The notes: generated by a model from the sequence alone, not told the origin. DNA of 36,072 bases from Caryophanales bacterium UBA6331 (GCA_002438065.1 DJSP01000042.1:1-36072), one strand, 5' to 3'; shown: positions 1 to 7,886, numbered from the stretch's first letter. Numbers and translations are program-made.

Positions 1-167
1 ATCTGGGCTGTGAATAGTAACTTTTTTTGAATTTTTAAGGCAATTTTGGTGTTGTTTAACTACTCTCTTTTGCTTACTTTCTAGATCTTTTTGTTTAACT
101 ATTTTAATTTAATAAATTTTTCATCATTTCTACATTTTAAATTAAAATAATTATCAAAATAAATTCG
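1..167. other. Gene-less window start, possible toxin remnant
   Basis: No convincing ORF is visible on either strand here. The segment leads directly into the antisense unit at 168-280, which is homologous to two units near 10.3 and 10.7 kb. There the equivalent upstream position holds a small hydrophobic toxin ORF. Only scraps of that ORF seem to remain here: a GTGAATA near 10-17 and TTCTACAT at 128-135, followed by AT-rich sequence with stops in every frame. I read it as a decayed or unrelated toxin half. The window edge prevents a firm call. Confidence 0.3.
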
Positions 168-280
168 TTAAAATAAAAACACCATAAACACGGGGTTTTG
201 GTGCATTTCCCATAAAAGGTAATCACCCAACATTCCAAAATTAAGTGTTCCTTTTTTATTTTATGTAAGTTTTCCTTACA
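168..280 (-). ncRNA. Antisense RNA unit A (orphan copy of antitoxin RNA)
   Basis: This is the third copy of the conserved antisense module seen at 10249-10362 and 10630-10742. The minus-strand promoter is TTGTAC (309-314), a 17-nt spacer and TATTAT (286-291). The predicted transcript starts near 280. It begins with a short stem-loop (262-280), continues through GTGATTACCT (217-226) and ends in a hairpin at 180-203. That hairpin is followed on the minus strand by TTTTTATTTT, a typical intrinsic terminator. No intact toxin ORF faces it, so it may be a relic, or it may act in trans on the two toxin mRNAs. Transcription is inferred, not observed. Confidence 0.45.
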
Positions 281-372
281 TATTCATAATATCAAATTTT
301 AATAATTTGTACAATAGTAATTTTAACAGAATATGAATAATCGTTAAATATAATTAAATTCTGTTTTAATAA

Positions 373-849
373 TTATCTATTGTATTTTCTTGACATTTCT
401 TCATTATATGTAAGAATTTTAACAGCTTGTTTAGCATCTATTTCAGTTAATCCAGTTGCATTATTTGTAATGACATGGCGATCTAAATTTAATGTATTGT
501 CATTATCTAAAACTACATATTCAGTTATACCTAATTTTTTTAGTTTTACAGCTATTTCTTGAAGTTTATCTTTATATTTATTACTAATTGTTAGACTTAT
601 AACATTCTTATCTAAACCATATTCTTCTAATTTATTCATTAATATGTATAAATAGTCAGGAAATAAACGCCAAATAGATGTAATTATTATTTTAGCATCT
701 GTTTCATCTACTATATATTTTAAATTATGTAAACATTCATCATCAAATGGTTCAATCATATTATCACTATAAGTTACAAATGATCTAATAAATGCAGTAT
801 GTTCATTAGAATTTAATATTCCATCAACATCTAAAAATATTGCTTTCAT
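373..849 (-). CDS. HAD-superfamily hydrolase-like protein
   Basis: This 158-residue protein resembles HAD hydrolases of the HAD_SAK/RNA-repair-associated type. The N-terminal motif FLDVDGILN supplies the nucleophile Asp7 and general acid Asp9. ITSIWR (about 56-61) fits motif II with Ser58, and VVLDNDN (about 112-118) fits the metal-binding acidic motif. A phosphatase or nucleotidase role is expected, but the substrate cannot be read from sequence. Its ATG overlaps the stop of the upstream methyltransferase as ATGA, so the two genes are translationally coupled. Downstream lies the gene-less antisense-RNA region. Family is fairly secure; function is not. Confidence 0.7.
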   Translation of the reverse strand: MKAIFLDVDGILNSNEHTAFIRSFVTYSDNMIEPFDDECLHNLKYIVDETDAKIIITSIWRLFPDYLYILMNKLEEYGLDKNVISLTISNKYKDKLQEIAVKLKKLGITEYVVLDNDNTLNLDRHVITNNATGLTEIDAKQAVKILTYNEEMSRKYNR

Positions 850-1430
850 CTTATTACCCTTACAACATAATAGCCCTTATCTCTTTTCAATATTTCAGCA
901 TGATGTTCTTTGTTTAAGTCAGAAACGACTGTTTTAACACCGTGATTATTTCGCATTACAAACCATAATTCTCCATTTTCAGTAAGATAATTAAACGAAG
1001 AATTAAGTATTGTTAAATATACTCCTTTGCCTGCTCTAATGGGTGGATTAGTTATAATTAAATCATATTTATCATTAATTTTATCATACATATCACTTAC
1101 AAATACGTTTGCGGTTACTTTATTAGATTTTATATTCATATTTGTTAAATGAATAGCTCTGTTATTAACATCAACCATATCAAAAGTAATATTTTTTAAC
1201 TTAGATAACATTATACCGATAAAGCCCACTCCACACCCCATATCTAAGCCTTTAACATTATCTTTACCATACTTTATATATGTTTCTACTAAAACTTTAC
1301 TTCCTTCATCTATTTTATCTTTAGAAAATATTCCTAAATCACTTTTAAATTTAAATGTTTCATTATTATAAGTATAGTAAACATCTCTAAGTTCACTTTT
1401 TAAATTTTCATTATTATCAAAATATTGCAT
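846..1430 (-). CDS. RsmC-like class I SAM-dependent methyltransferase
   Basis: This 194-residue protein has the methyltransferase-small fold. The SAM-binding motif GLDMGCGVGF lies at 61-70, an acidic residue follows strand 2 (MVDVN, 85-89), and the catalytic NPPI sits at 128-131 followed by RAGK. The NPPIRAGK context is typical of RsmC/YbxB-type 16S rRNA guanine-N2 methyltransferases. At about 200 residues it matches the short single-domain form found in Bacillota. The exact rRNA target is inferred. The stop overlaps the start of the HAD gene by 4 nt (ATGA), and the YdcF gene lies just upstream, so the three are probably one operon. Confidence 0.8.
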   Translation of the reverse strand: MQYFDNNENLKSELRDVYYTYNNETFKFKSDLGIFSKDKIDEGSKVLVETYIKYGKDNVKGLDMGCGVGFIGIMLSKLKNITFDMVDVNNRAIHLTNMNIKSNKVTANVFVSDMYDKINDKYDLIITNPPIRAGKGVYLTILNSSFNYLTENGELWFVMRNNHGVKTVVSDLNKEHHAEILKRDKGYYVVRVIR

Positions 1431-1447
1431 AACTTACCTTCTTTATC

Positions 1448-2077
1448 TTAAATTGTATATTTACGATATCCTTTCTTTTTTAAATATTTATAAGCTTCTA
1501 ATACATTATCATCTATTTCTATTTTTGGTAAACCAAATAATTTGTGATGCTTTAACATAAATATTTCACCAACTATTTCATTTATAACACCAGATTCAGT
1601 CATATTATTTTCTTTTACTACTTTACTTATGTACTTTCTTAATGAAAGATTAACTGATGTTACTTTGCAATCAATATTATATTTTTGACATATTACCTTA
1701 GTTCTTTTTAAAGCATATGGTTTGTGAACTATTATTAAGCTATTATAATTTACTTTCTTTAAGGATTTTCTAATGTTTTGTTTAGTTGTCTTAGCATGCT
1801 CTTCAAGCACTATTTTATCATTATTAATACCTAATTTTAGAGCATATTCTTTAAATCTTCTAGCTTCGCTTGTTTTTATTTTACCAAGTGTTCCTTTTCC
1901 TTTATAACCACTAAAAATTATTGTTTTAAAATTATATTTATCATCTAATTCTTTTACTACTTCAGCAATGCTTGTATCGATAGATCCACAACCTAAGATA
2001 ACATCACTTTTACTAATTTCATCTTTAGTATTTAAATAATTATATATAATTTCTGCTTTATTTAATATTTCTTCCAT
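1448..2077 (-). CDS. YdcF/DUF218 family protein
   Basis: This 209-residue protein matches the DUF218/YdcF family. VILGCGSID (26-34) opens the first beta strand with the usual small-residue turn. IIFSGYKGKG (53-62) is the second glycine-rich element. EEHAKTTKQN (92-101) corresponds to the conserved E-x-x-S-x-x-T-x-x-N signature, here with Ala-Lys in place of the usual Ser. The family includes membrane-linked ElyC/SanA proteins affecting envelope metabolism and soluble forms. This copy has no transmembrane segment and is presumably cytoplasmic. The C-terminus (RKYTI) is basic. No precise activity can be assigned. Confidence 0.7.
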   Translation of the reverse strand: MEEILNKAEIIYNYLNTKDEISKSDVILGCGSIDTSIAEVVKELDDKYNFKTIIFSGYKGKGTLGKIKTSEARRFKEYALKLGINNDKIVLEEHAKTTKQNIRKSLKKVNYNSLIIVHKPYALKRTKVICQKYNIDCKVTSVNLSLRKYISKVVKENNMTESGVINEIVGEIFMLKHHKLFGLPKIEIDDNVLEAYKYLKKKGYRKYTI

Positions 2078-2121
2078 GTATATAATTTTAACATTTTTTG
2101 TTAAATTTTGTATATTTTATT

Positions 2122-2793
2122 TTATTTAATAAGAGTTTTTGGTTTTACTTTTTTGTTTGCTTCTTGTTTAACACAATTAAATATGGCATTTTTTAACTTT
2201 TGATTTTGGCTATTTAATATTTTATAAATAGGAATATTTATAATTATATCATTTGAATCATAAATTAAATCTGCTGTCCAAAGATTATTAACGTTTTTGA
2301 TATTTTCTTCATCTGTACAAAATACTTTTACTATTAAATCAGGATTGTAATTTATAGTTTCTTTTAATAAGTATGTAGGTAAAAACGTAAGGCTAATGTG
2401 TTCATCTATTTCAGAAAGATAAAAGCTTAAATTACTTTTTAATTTTTCGTTTTCATCAATACTTCTTATTAATGCTTCCTCATTTAAATAAATATTAGGT
2501 CTAACCATCCATACATTTATGTTTGGCTTACATTTTATATTTCCATATTCTTTAGATATTTCATTTACCAAATCAGATAATTTAACTGTTAATGTTTCTT
2601 TAAGTAAATTTTTACTATCAATTTCTAAATTTACTAGTTCTTCTTCAAGACCTTTTTGCGATTCTTTAAAATCCTTGACTAAACTATCAATATAAATTTT
2701 AAATGCTTTTTTACGACTTTCAATTTCTTCGATAGTACTTTTTATTTCTTTTATAGTTGTTTCATATTTTCTAATTTTTTCTATATCTTTCAT
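2122..2793 (-). CDS. Coiled-coil hypothetical protein (paralogue of next gene)
   Basis: I do not recognise this 223-residue protein. Residues 1-65 are charged and heptad-like, predicting a coiled coil, followed by a mixed alpha/beta part without signal peptide or membrane span. It is clearly paralogous to the gene upstream at 2808-3413. The stretch KKAFKIYIDSLVKDF aligns with EKSFKAYIAKLTKGF, and KLSDLVNEISK aligns with NLADLLDELAK. A strong AGGAGG ribosome site precedes the ATG at 2793. The C-terminus PKTLIK recurs at the end of the unrelated gene at 7887-8822. The pair is probably lineage-specific; role unknown. Confidence 0.6.
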   Translation of the reverse strand: MKDIEKIRKYETTIKEIKSTIEEIESRKKAFKIYIDSLVKDFKESQKGLEEELVNLEIDSKNLLKETLTVKLSDLVNEISKEYGNIKCKPNINVWMVRPNIYLNEEALIRSIDENEKLKSNLSFYLSEIDEHISLTFLPTYLLKETINYNPDLIVKVFCTDEENIKNVNNLWTADLIYDSNDIIINIPIYKILNSQNQKLKNAIFNCVKQEANKKVKPKTLIK

Positions 2794-2807
2794 TGCTTTC
2801 CCTCCTA

Positions 2808-3413
2808 CTAATATTTTTCCATTAATTTAGTTTTCCCATTTACTTCTTGCGGTTTTAAACAATTTATAACTGGCTTTCTTACTTCTTCATACATTACTAT
2901 ATCATATAGTGATAACTCAACAAGTATTTTATCTAAATCATAATTATTATAAATTGATTTACCTAGTAAATTGTTTAATTTAGATAATTTTAATAAACAA
3001 TTATTTTTATAATTTTCATCTCTTTTTATTAAATGAATATATACTTGATTACTAAAATGAAAATCAAGGTATTGATCAAAAAACGTTCTATTATTATTTA
3101 ATTTTATAGCTAATTTGCATGATAACTTATCAAATTGTTCAAATGTTGCTTCAATGGTTGATTCACTATAATTTTTAAATTCATCAATAGGCATTCCAAC
3201 TATAAGATTAACTTCTGGTTTAATTTTAGTTAACTTTGCTAGTTCATCTAATAAATCAGCTAAATTAATTATTACTGTTTTATTTTTTATAAAATCATAT
3301 TTTTTATTGCTCAATTCTTCTATTTCATTTGTAATTATAGCTTGAGATTCATTAAAACCTTTGGTTAATTTTGCAATATATGCTTTAAATGATTTTTCTC
3401 TTTCTTTTTTCAT
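2808..3413 (-). CDS. Coiled-coil hypothetical protein, probably N-terminally frameshifted
   Basis: This 201-residue open frame is a paralogue of the 2122-2793 product. The paralogue has about 22 more N-terminal residues. An upstream ATG at 3477 with an AAGGA ribosome site encodes MNELELIQTYEEYNEQIAER, which matches that missing start (MKDIEKIRKYETTIKEI). It is in another frame, and the frames would join if one A were removed from the A6 run at about 3405-3410. So the gene is probably 2808-3477 with a one-base shift: a mutation, an assembly error, or slippage. As it stands, the internal ATG at 3413 could still be used. Function unknown. Confidence 0.55.
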   Translation of the reverse strand: MKKEREKSFKAYIAKLTKGFNESQAIITNEIEELSNKKYDFIKNKTVIINLADLLDELAKLTKIKPEVNLIVGMPIDEFKNYSESTIEATFEQFDKLSCKLAIKLNNNRTFFDQYLDFHFSNQVYIHLIKRDENYKNNCLLKLSKLNNLLGKSIYNNYDLDKILVELSLYDIVMYEEVRKPVINCLKPQEVNGKTKLMEKY

Positions 3414-3544
3414 CTTGCCTTTCAGCTATTTGTTCATTATATTCTTCATAGGTTTGAATTAATTCTAATTCGTTCATTATATTCCTTCTTTCAAGTTCAA
3501 TCTTAGTTTACTATATATTAACATTTATTTTCAATAAATTAAGG

Positions 3545-3582
3545 CAAAAAAATAAAAGTTAATCTTCTTTATTAACTTTTAT
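3545..3582 (-). terminator. Intrinsic terminator overlapping the rpmF stop
   Basis: A perfect 12-bp stem (3552-3563 pairing with 3571-3582), 7-nt loop, followed on the minus strand by seven T (3551-3545). The last codons and stop of rpmF lie inside the hairpin. It closes the YceD-RpmF transcript. Confidence 0.8.
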
Positions 3583-3744
3583 AACTTCTTTTCCCTTATA
3601 AAAACCACATTTAGTGCATGCTCTATGAGGTCTAATTGCTTCTCCACAATTTGGGCAACTTACTACGTTAGCAGCAGTTTTCTTTAAATGTGTACGACGC
3701 ATTCTTTTTTTAGTTTTACTTGTTCTACGAAATGGAACAGCCAT
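3559..3744 (-). CDS. rpmF: 50S ribosomal protein L32
   Basis: This is a 61-residue L32 of the large ribosomal subunit. The basic N-terminus MAVPFRRTSKTKKRMRRTH is diagnostic. The zinc ribbon has all four cysteines: C30, C33, C43 and C46. It is therefore the C+ zinc-binding paralogue type, not the zinc-independent type. It follows the YceD gene with a 21-nt gap, the standard yceD-rpmF arrangement in bacteria. The terminator hairpin at 3552-3582 overlaps its stop codon. Identification is secure. Confidence 0.97.
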   Translation of the reverse strand: MAVPFRRTSKTKKRMRRTHLKKTAANVVSCPNCGEAIRPHRACTKCGFYKGKEVIKVNKED

Positions 3745-3765
3745 GGTATCACTCCTATTCTTTAA

Positions 3766-4170
3766 TTATTCACTTACAATTTCCCAGCCATTTCCTTTTT
3801 GGCTTTCTAATTTTGCTCCCTCTTTAGTAACTCTAATGGGGACTTCCAAGATAACATTTTCCCATAAAATGTCTAATAAATCAAGATAAAAATCATCTTT
3901 TAGGGTGTTTTCTGGAATTTCTTCCTCTATATGGGTATTAATTGGAACTAAAACATCTTCTAAAGTTATTGCACAAGGCATTATTATTTCTCCATTAATG
4001 TCTAAATCTAATTCAATATTATCTTCATAATTTACTTTAACTATACCTTTAACATGCATTCTATTTATTTTTCTAATATTTAATTTTTGATAATCTACTT
4101 TAGATAAATCTAAGTCAGTATCTATTTCTAATTTTTTAAATGCATATAATTTTCTTAAATCTAGTTTCAT
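3766..4170 (-). CDS. YceD family (DUF177) 23S rRNA accumulation protein
   Basis: This 134-residue protein has the layout of the DUF177/YceD family: an N-terminal L-D-L-R-K-L segment, a central beta-rich region, and the CAITLEDVLVPI segment (about 77-88), where the family normally has a C-x-R-x-L type motif. The acidic C-terminal region (EEIPENTLKDDFYLDLLDILWE) is also typical. YceD proteins act in 23S rRNA accumulation or ribosome biogenesis and are nearly always upstream of rpmF, as here. Its start overlaps the YneF stop as TAATG, so it joins the SirA/YneF transcript by coupling. Assignment rests mainly on context and length. Confidence 0.8.
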   Translation of the reverse strand: MKLDLRKLYAFKKLEIDTDLDLSKVDYQKLNIRKINRMHVKGIVKVNYEDNIELDLDINGEIIMPCAITLEDVLVPINTHIEEEIPENTLKDDFYLDLLDILWENVILEVPIRVTKEGAKLESQKGNGWEIVSE

Positions 4171-4379
4171 TACATCATTTGATTCATTTGACGCATAACT
4201 TCTTTAACTTGTTTTTGAGATGGTTTTCTACCCATACTACTCATCATAGTTTCAATCATTTTTTCATTAATTGGTGGATTTTTCTTTAAGTATTTTTGCA
4301 TAAAATATCTTGCTAAGAAGAAACCAATTACAGCACCGATTAAAAGTCCTACGACTACAAGTAAAATATCATGTAACAT
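4170..4379 (-). CDS. YneF family small membrane protein
   Basis: This 69-residue protein belongs to the UPF0154/YneF family. It has a single N-terminal transmembrane helix (about 4-24, with GLLIGAVIGFFLARY) and then a cytoplasmic helical tail. The tail carries the family signature NPPINEKMI...MMSSMGRKPSQKQ, conserved across Bacilli and Mollicutes. Its biochemical role is not established. Its neighbour upstream looks like SirA, the same gene pair as yneE(sirA)-yneF in Bacillus subtilis. The stop overlaps the YceD start (TAATG). Confidence 0.88.
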   Translation of the reverse strand: MLHDILLVVVGLLIGAVIGFFLARYFMQKYLKKNPPINEKMIETMMSSMGRKPSQKQVKEVMRQMNQMM

Positions 4380-4410
4380 TTGTAAATCACTCCTTACGTT
4401 TTTAATTATA

Positions 4411-4830
4411 CTATATATTAACTAAATTAGATAGATAAAAATAGTCTCCTTTTTCAAAATCAATTAAAAATAAGTTAGGTATATCTTCTAAATAGTCTAA
4501 AAAATATGGGGTTATGGTATTAGTTTTTAAGATCATATAACTATTATTAACAATTAGTTTACTTGCTTCATTAGTGTAATAACTATTAAATGTATGAACA
4601 CTGTTAAAAAGATTATAGCCATCTAATTCATTCATTTTACCATAAATATATTTATTTAATTCTCTTTTATTATATTTATCAACTAAACTGTTATATTCAT
4701 TTTTTAAATAAGTAATATTTTCTTTAGTACCTAGTTTTATATTAAGTAATGCTTTGTAAAGATTATACGGCATGTTTTTAGTTAATTTATAATAATCATT
4801 ATTAATTTTAAAAATATAAAAAGTTCGCAT
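4411..4830 (-). CDS. SirA-like protein (replication-inhibitor family)
   Basis: This 139-residue soluble protein is weakly similar to SirA, the DnaA-binding inhibitor of replication initiation in Bacillus. The likeness is in overall length, the start FYIFKINNDYYKL, a central hydrophobic YLFNS-like region, and the end FLIDFEKGDYFYLSNL, resembling the SirA C-terminal D-F-x-x-x-x-Y-x-W-L pattern. The strongest support is synteny. In B. subtilis, sirA (yneE) lies directly before yneF, and here the same order holds. In B. subtilis SirA acts in sporulating cells; whether this organism sporulates is unknown. Family assignment is moderate. Confidence 0.5.
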   Translation of the reverse strand: MRTFYIFKINNDYYKLTKNMPYNLYKALLNIKLGTKENITYLKNEYNSLVDKYNKRELNKYIYGKMNELDGYNLFNSVHTFNSYYTNEASKLIVNNSYMILKTNTITPYFLDYLEDIPNLFLIDFEKGDYFYLSNLVNI

Positions 4831-4905
4831 TTTTTATCACCGAACTTAATATATCAATTTTTTATTTATTATTTTGTCGAATAATGTCATTCTTTAAGTT
4901 ATTTT

Positions 4906-5223
4906 TTATTTTTTCTTAGAAGCTTTTTTAGTAGTTGTAGTAATTTCTTCAAATTTTGCTTCTATTTTCATATTGCTTTCGACAACTGTTTCGTTTGTTA
5001 CTTCCCTGCCATTAGAGTACCATCCAATAAACTTTTTACCTTCCTCTGTTGGATTTTCAGGTAATTTGATAGTTTCTCCTTTAACAACTTTTATTGTTTC
5101 AACTGTTTCGTTATTATTTGTAAATGTGACTGTAAATGTTGTTTTTACAAAGAATAATGAATAGATGAATAACAATGTTAAAATAATAGAAATAACTAAT
5201 GTTAATATACTTGTTTTTTTCAT
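4906..5223 (-). CDS. Membrane-anchored protein with one InlB B-type repeat
   Basis: This is a short surface protein of 105 residues. A lysine-flanked transmembrane or signal-anchor helix (about 5-26) precedes one Listeria-Bacteroides/InlB B-repeat (about 30-92). The repeat shows the usual order: FTNNNETVETIKVVKG, then LPENPTEEGKKFIGWYSNG, then NMKIEAKFEE. The tail is Thr- and Lys-rich (TTTTKKASKKK), without a sorting motif. Such repeats form beta-grasp-like folds in secreted proteins of gut and pathogenic Bacillota. One isolated repeat is unusual. No partner is evident next to it. Confidence 0.75.
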   Translation of the reverse strand: MKKTSILTLVISIILTLLFIYSLFFVKTTFTVTFTNNNETVETIKVVKGETIKLPENPTEEGKKFIGWYSNGREVTNETVVESNMKIEAKFEEITTTTKKASKKK

Positions 5224-5256
5224 TATTATTTAACCTCCTAATTTAATAGTACTATA

Positions 5257-6513
5257 TTATTCTTTAAAATTAAAGATATAATCCATTATTTTGACTTCAT
5301 CACCACGTTTAGCACCTAATTCTTCAAGTTTTTCATCAACACCCATTTTTTTAAGTTTATAGGCAAAATGCATAACTGATTCGTCTTCAGTAAATCTAGT
5401 CATTTTAAATAGTTCTTCAATTTTAGGTCCGGTTAATACCCAAATATTATTTTCTCTATGAATTTCAAATGGAACTTCTTCTTCGTATTTGTATACTTTT
5501 TCAGTTGTTGTAATAGTTGGTGCTTGATTATCACTTTCTTCAACTATTTCACCTAATCTTTTAATTAAAGCATCTAATCCTTCATTATAAACTGAGCTGA
5601 TAGGATATACTTCTAAGTTAGGATATTTTTCTTTAAATTTAGCTAGATTTTCTTTAGATTCTGGTAAATCCATTTTGCTTGCGATTATAATACTTGGTTT
5701 CTTAATTAATGATTCATCGTACTTAGCAAGTTCATTGTAAATTGTTTCATAACTTTCTAAAGGACTAAATGAGTTTTCTCCTGACATATCAATGATGTGA
5801 GCAATTACTTTAGTACGCATAGCATGTTTTAAGAATTTAAAGCCTAATCCTACTCCATCTGATGCTCCTTCAATTAAGCCTGGTAAATCGGCAATTATAA
5901 ATTCTTTGCCATAAGTTTTTACAACTCCTAAATTAGGAGATAAAGTTGTAAAATGATAAGCAGCAATTTTAGGAGAGGCATTTGTTATAACGCTTAAAAG
6001 AGTACTTTTTCCAGCAGAAGGAAAGCCAACTAAGCCAACATCAGCTAAAACTTTAAGTTCACATTTAACAAGAAGTTCTTCACCGGGAGCGCCTAACTCA
6101 CTCATACGAGGAGCTGGATTATCATGAGTTGCTAAAGAACGATTTCCTCTTCCACCACGACCACCATGAGCAATTATTTTTGAACCAGAAATTAGATCAC
6201 ATATTACTTCATTTGTTTCAAGATTGGTTACAACTGTTCCTTCAGGTACTTTAATAATGACATCTTCAGCATTAGCGCCATTTTGATCGCGGCCTTTACC
6301 ATTAACTCCTTTATCTGCTTTTACTGTTTTTTGAACCTTTAAGTCAATTAAAGTTTTTAATGATTTATCAGTAGTAAAAATGATATCAGCTCCTTTTCCA
6401 CCGTTACCACCATTAGGTCCACCCATTTCAACAAATTTTTCTCTTCTAAATGAGGTACAACCATCGCCACCTTTGCCGGCTATTAATTTAACTGTTACTT
6501 CATCTACAAACAT
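5257..6513 (-). CDS. obgE: GTPase ObgE/CgtA
   Basis: This 418-residue Obg GTPase acts in late 50S subunit assembly and stress control. The glycine-rich Obg domain fills 1-158, with MFVDEVTVKLIAGKGGDG and GGNGGKGAD. The G domain follows: G1 GFPSAGKST (163-171), the HFTTLSPN switch I segment, G3 DLPGLIEGASDG (209-220) and the guanine-specificity ASKMD in place of NKxD. A C-terminal OCT domain (about 345-418) marks the Gram-positive form. Length and order are complete. It stands between the InlB-repeat gene and the Smr gene, with AT-rich gaps on both sides. Confidence 0.97.
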   Translation of the reverse strand: MFVDEVTVKLIAGKGGDGCTSFRREKFVEMGGPNGGNGGKGADIIFTTDKSLKTLIDLKVQKTVKADKGVNGKGRDQNGANAEDVIIKVPEGTVVTNLETNEVICDLISGSKIIAHGGRGGRGNRSLATHDNPAPRMSELGAPGEELLVKCELKVLADVGLVGFPSAGKSTLLSVITNASPKIAAYHFTTLSPNLGVVKTYGKEFIIADLPGLIEGASDGVGLGFKFLKHAMRTKVIAHIIDMSGENSFSPLESYETIYNELAKYDESLIKKPSIIIASKMDLPESKENLAKFKEKYPNLEVYPISSVYNEGLDALIKRLGEIVEESDNQAPTITTTEKVYKYEEEVPFEIHRENNIWVLTGPKIEELFKMTRFTEDESVMHFAYKLKKMGVDEKLEELGAKRGDEVKIMDYIFNFKE

Positions 6514-6592
6514 TTATATCACATCCTTTTTATATTATTTGTTATTAATTTATTTTTATTTCTTTGTTTGGCTATATATATTAACATATTAA

Positions 6593-6874
6593 TTACTTTA
6601 ATTCAATGATAGTACAACCTTCATTTTCACTGGAAATATACATTTTTAAGATTCTTTTATCATTTTTAAATCTTAAATGCAACTCTTGTTTTAATATACC
6701 TTCTCCCTTACCATGCACAATTAAGATTTTTTTATGATTTAATTTTAGGTTATCGTTAATAAATTCATCGACAGGAACGTATATCATTTCTCTAGTGTAT
6801 CCGTGCAAGTCAAGACTTGGTAAGATATTTAAAAAGGGGCTACCTTTATACATTGGAAGCCTCTGTATTTGCAT
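6593..6874 (-). CDS. Small Smr-domain protein
   Basis: This is a 93-residue stand-alone Smr domain, as in the C-terminus of MutS2. DLHGY (22-26) and the HGKGEG loop (54-59) are both present, and the end GCTIIELK matches the last strand. Smr domains bind or nick branched DNA or RNA. Those in MutS2 act on stalled ribosomes or recombination intermediates. The long open frame starts at 6874, but a better ribosome site (AGAGG, spacing 7) precedes the ATG at 6853. That start also overlaps the pfkB stop, so the true protein may lack the first seven residues. It is co-transcribed and coupled with the PfkB-like gene. Confidence 0.8.
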   Translation of the reverse strand: MQIQRLPMYKGSPFLNILPSLDLHGYTREMIYVPVDEFINDNLKLNHKKILIVHGKGEGILKQELHLRFKNDKRILKMYISSENEGCTIIELK

Positions 6875-7829
6875 TATTATTAGATTCTTCGACTTGTTTA
6901 CTATCTACTGTTTCTGTTGTTTCCGGTTTTGTTTCTACTTTAATTGAGCAAGCATCAAATATTTCTTGTTTATCTAAAATGTTATCAATTGTACCTATTT
7001 TTTCAGATGCTTTATAACAAGCCATATTGCATATTTTACCAATAACATCCATATCTAAATCGCTAATTATTCCGTAACAGAACGCACCTAAGAAGGCAGC
7101 TTCCATCATTAAATTATCAACTTGTTTTACTTCGATTTTAGGAATATATTTAACTTGACGATCTTTAACATAAAGTGTTCCATGATTTAGTAAGTTTAAA
7201 GTATATTTAGCATTTTCTAAGTCTTGAATTTTTTGCATTATGTCAACAAGTGTTTTAGATTTATTATAGTTAATATCTATTTTAGTTAAAGCACTAGCAA
7301 AATTTTCACTGGCAACAACATAGGTACATCTTTTAGATAAATTATAATATTCTTTAGATACTACATTAGCAAGCATAATCATTTTAGCGTTTGGATAGTT
7401 ATTTGATGCTCCAATTGCACCAGCCATATCTATTCCATCAACAATTATATAATCTGGATCAAAATCAAATTTATGTTTTGTTAGAAATTGTTCATTATCA
7501 AATATGATATTAGTTCTTGTACCATTAGATTCATTAAGAACACTATAATTTTTGTTAGTTTTAGTTTCATAATTTACTTCTACAAATTTAGTTTCAATAT
7601 GATATTCTTCTAGTTTAGATTTTAATTTAATTCCTTCTTCTTCACCACCAACAACGCCTGAATAATAGACATTTATTCCCCATTTGGCAAGCATACAAGC
7701 AATATATACGCTTATTCCTCCGTTAGAAATAATTCTTTTTGTTATTTTTTTATCTTTTCCTTCTAATGGAAAATTATCCACTATTTCAGTAACATCTATT
7801 CTTGGCTTTCCTATCACAATAACATTCAT
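6846..7829 (-). CDS. PfkB-family carbohydrate kinase-like protein, probably inactive
   Basis: This 327-residue protein has the ribokinase/PfkB fold: an N-terminal MNVIVIGKPRID strand and a glycine pair with helix (SNGGISVYIACMLAKWG, 35-51). The anion-hole and catalytic-base motif D-T-T-G-A-G-D-A-F reads D-N-L-M-M-E-A-A-F at 238-246. The glycine pair of that motif is gone and the catalytic Asp is Ala244, so phosphotransfer is unlikely. A polar, acidic tail of about 35 residues (KPETTETVDSKQVEESNN) extends the usual C-terminus. It has its own promoter (7855-7883) and is coupled to the Smr gene. It may be a sugar or nucleoside sensor or a scaffold; that is inference. Confidence 0.8.
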   Translation of the reverse strand: MNVIVIGKPRIDVTEIVDNFPLEGKDKKITKRIISNGGISVYIACMLAKWGINVYYSGVVGGEEEGIKLKSKLEEYHIETKFVEVNYETKTNKNYSVLNESNGTRTNIIFDNEQFLTKHKFDFDPDYIIVDGIDMAGAIGASNNYPNAKMIMLANVVSKEYYNLSKRCTYVVASENFASALTKIDINYNKSKTLVDIMQKIQDLENAKYTLNLLNHGTLYVKDRQVKYIPKIEVKQVDNLMMEAAFLGAFCYGIISDLDMDVIGKICNMACYKASEKIGTIDNILDKQEIFDACSIKVETKPETTETVDSKQVEESNNNANTEASNV

Positions 7830-7854
7830 TTATATCCCTTTACTTTCTATGAAT

Positions 7855-7883
7855 ATTATAATATACATTGATTTTATTAACAA
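7855..7883 (-). promoter_or_regulatory. Sigma-A-type promoter of the pfkB-like/smr operon
   Basis: On the minus strand TTGTTA (7883-7878), a 17-nt spacer and a perfect TATAAT (7860-7855) sit 26 nt before the start codon at 7829. An AAAGGG ribosome site lies between. Confidence 0.75.
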
Positions 7884-7886
7884 GAA

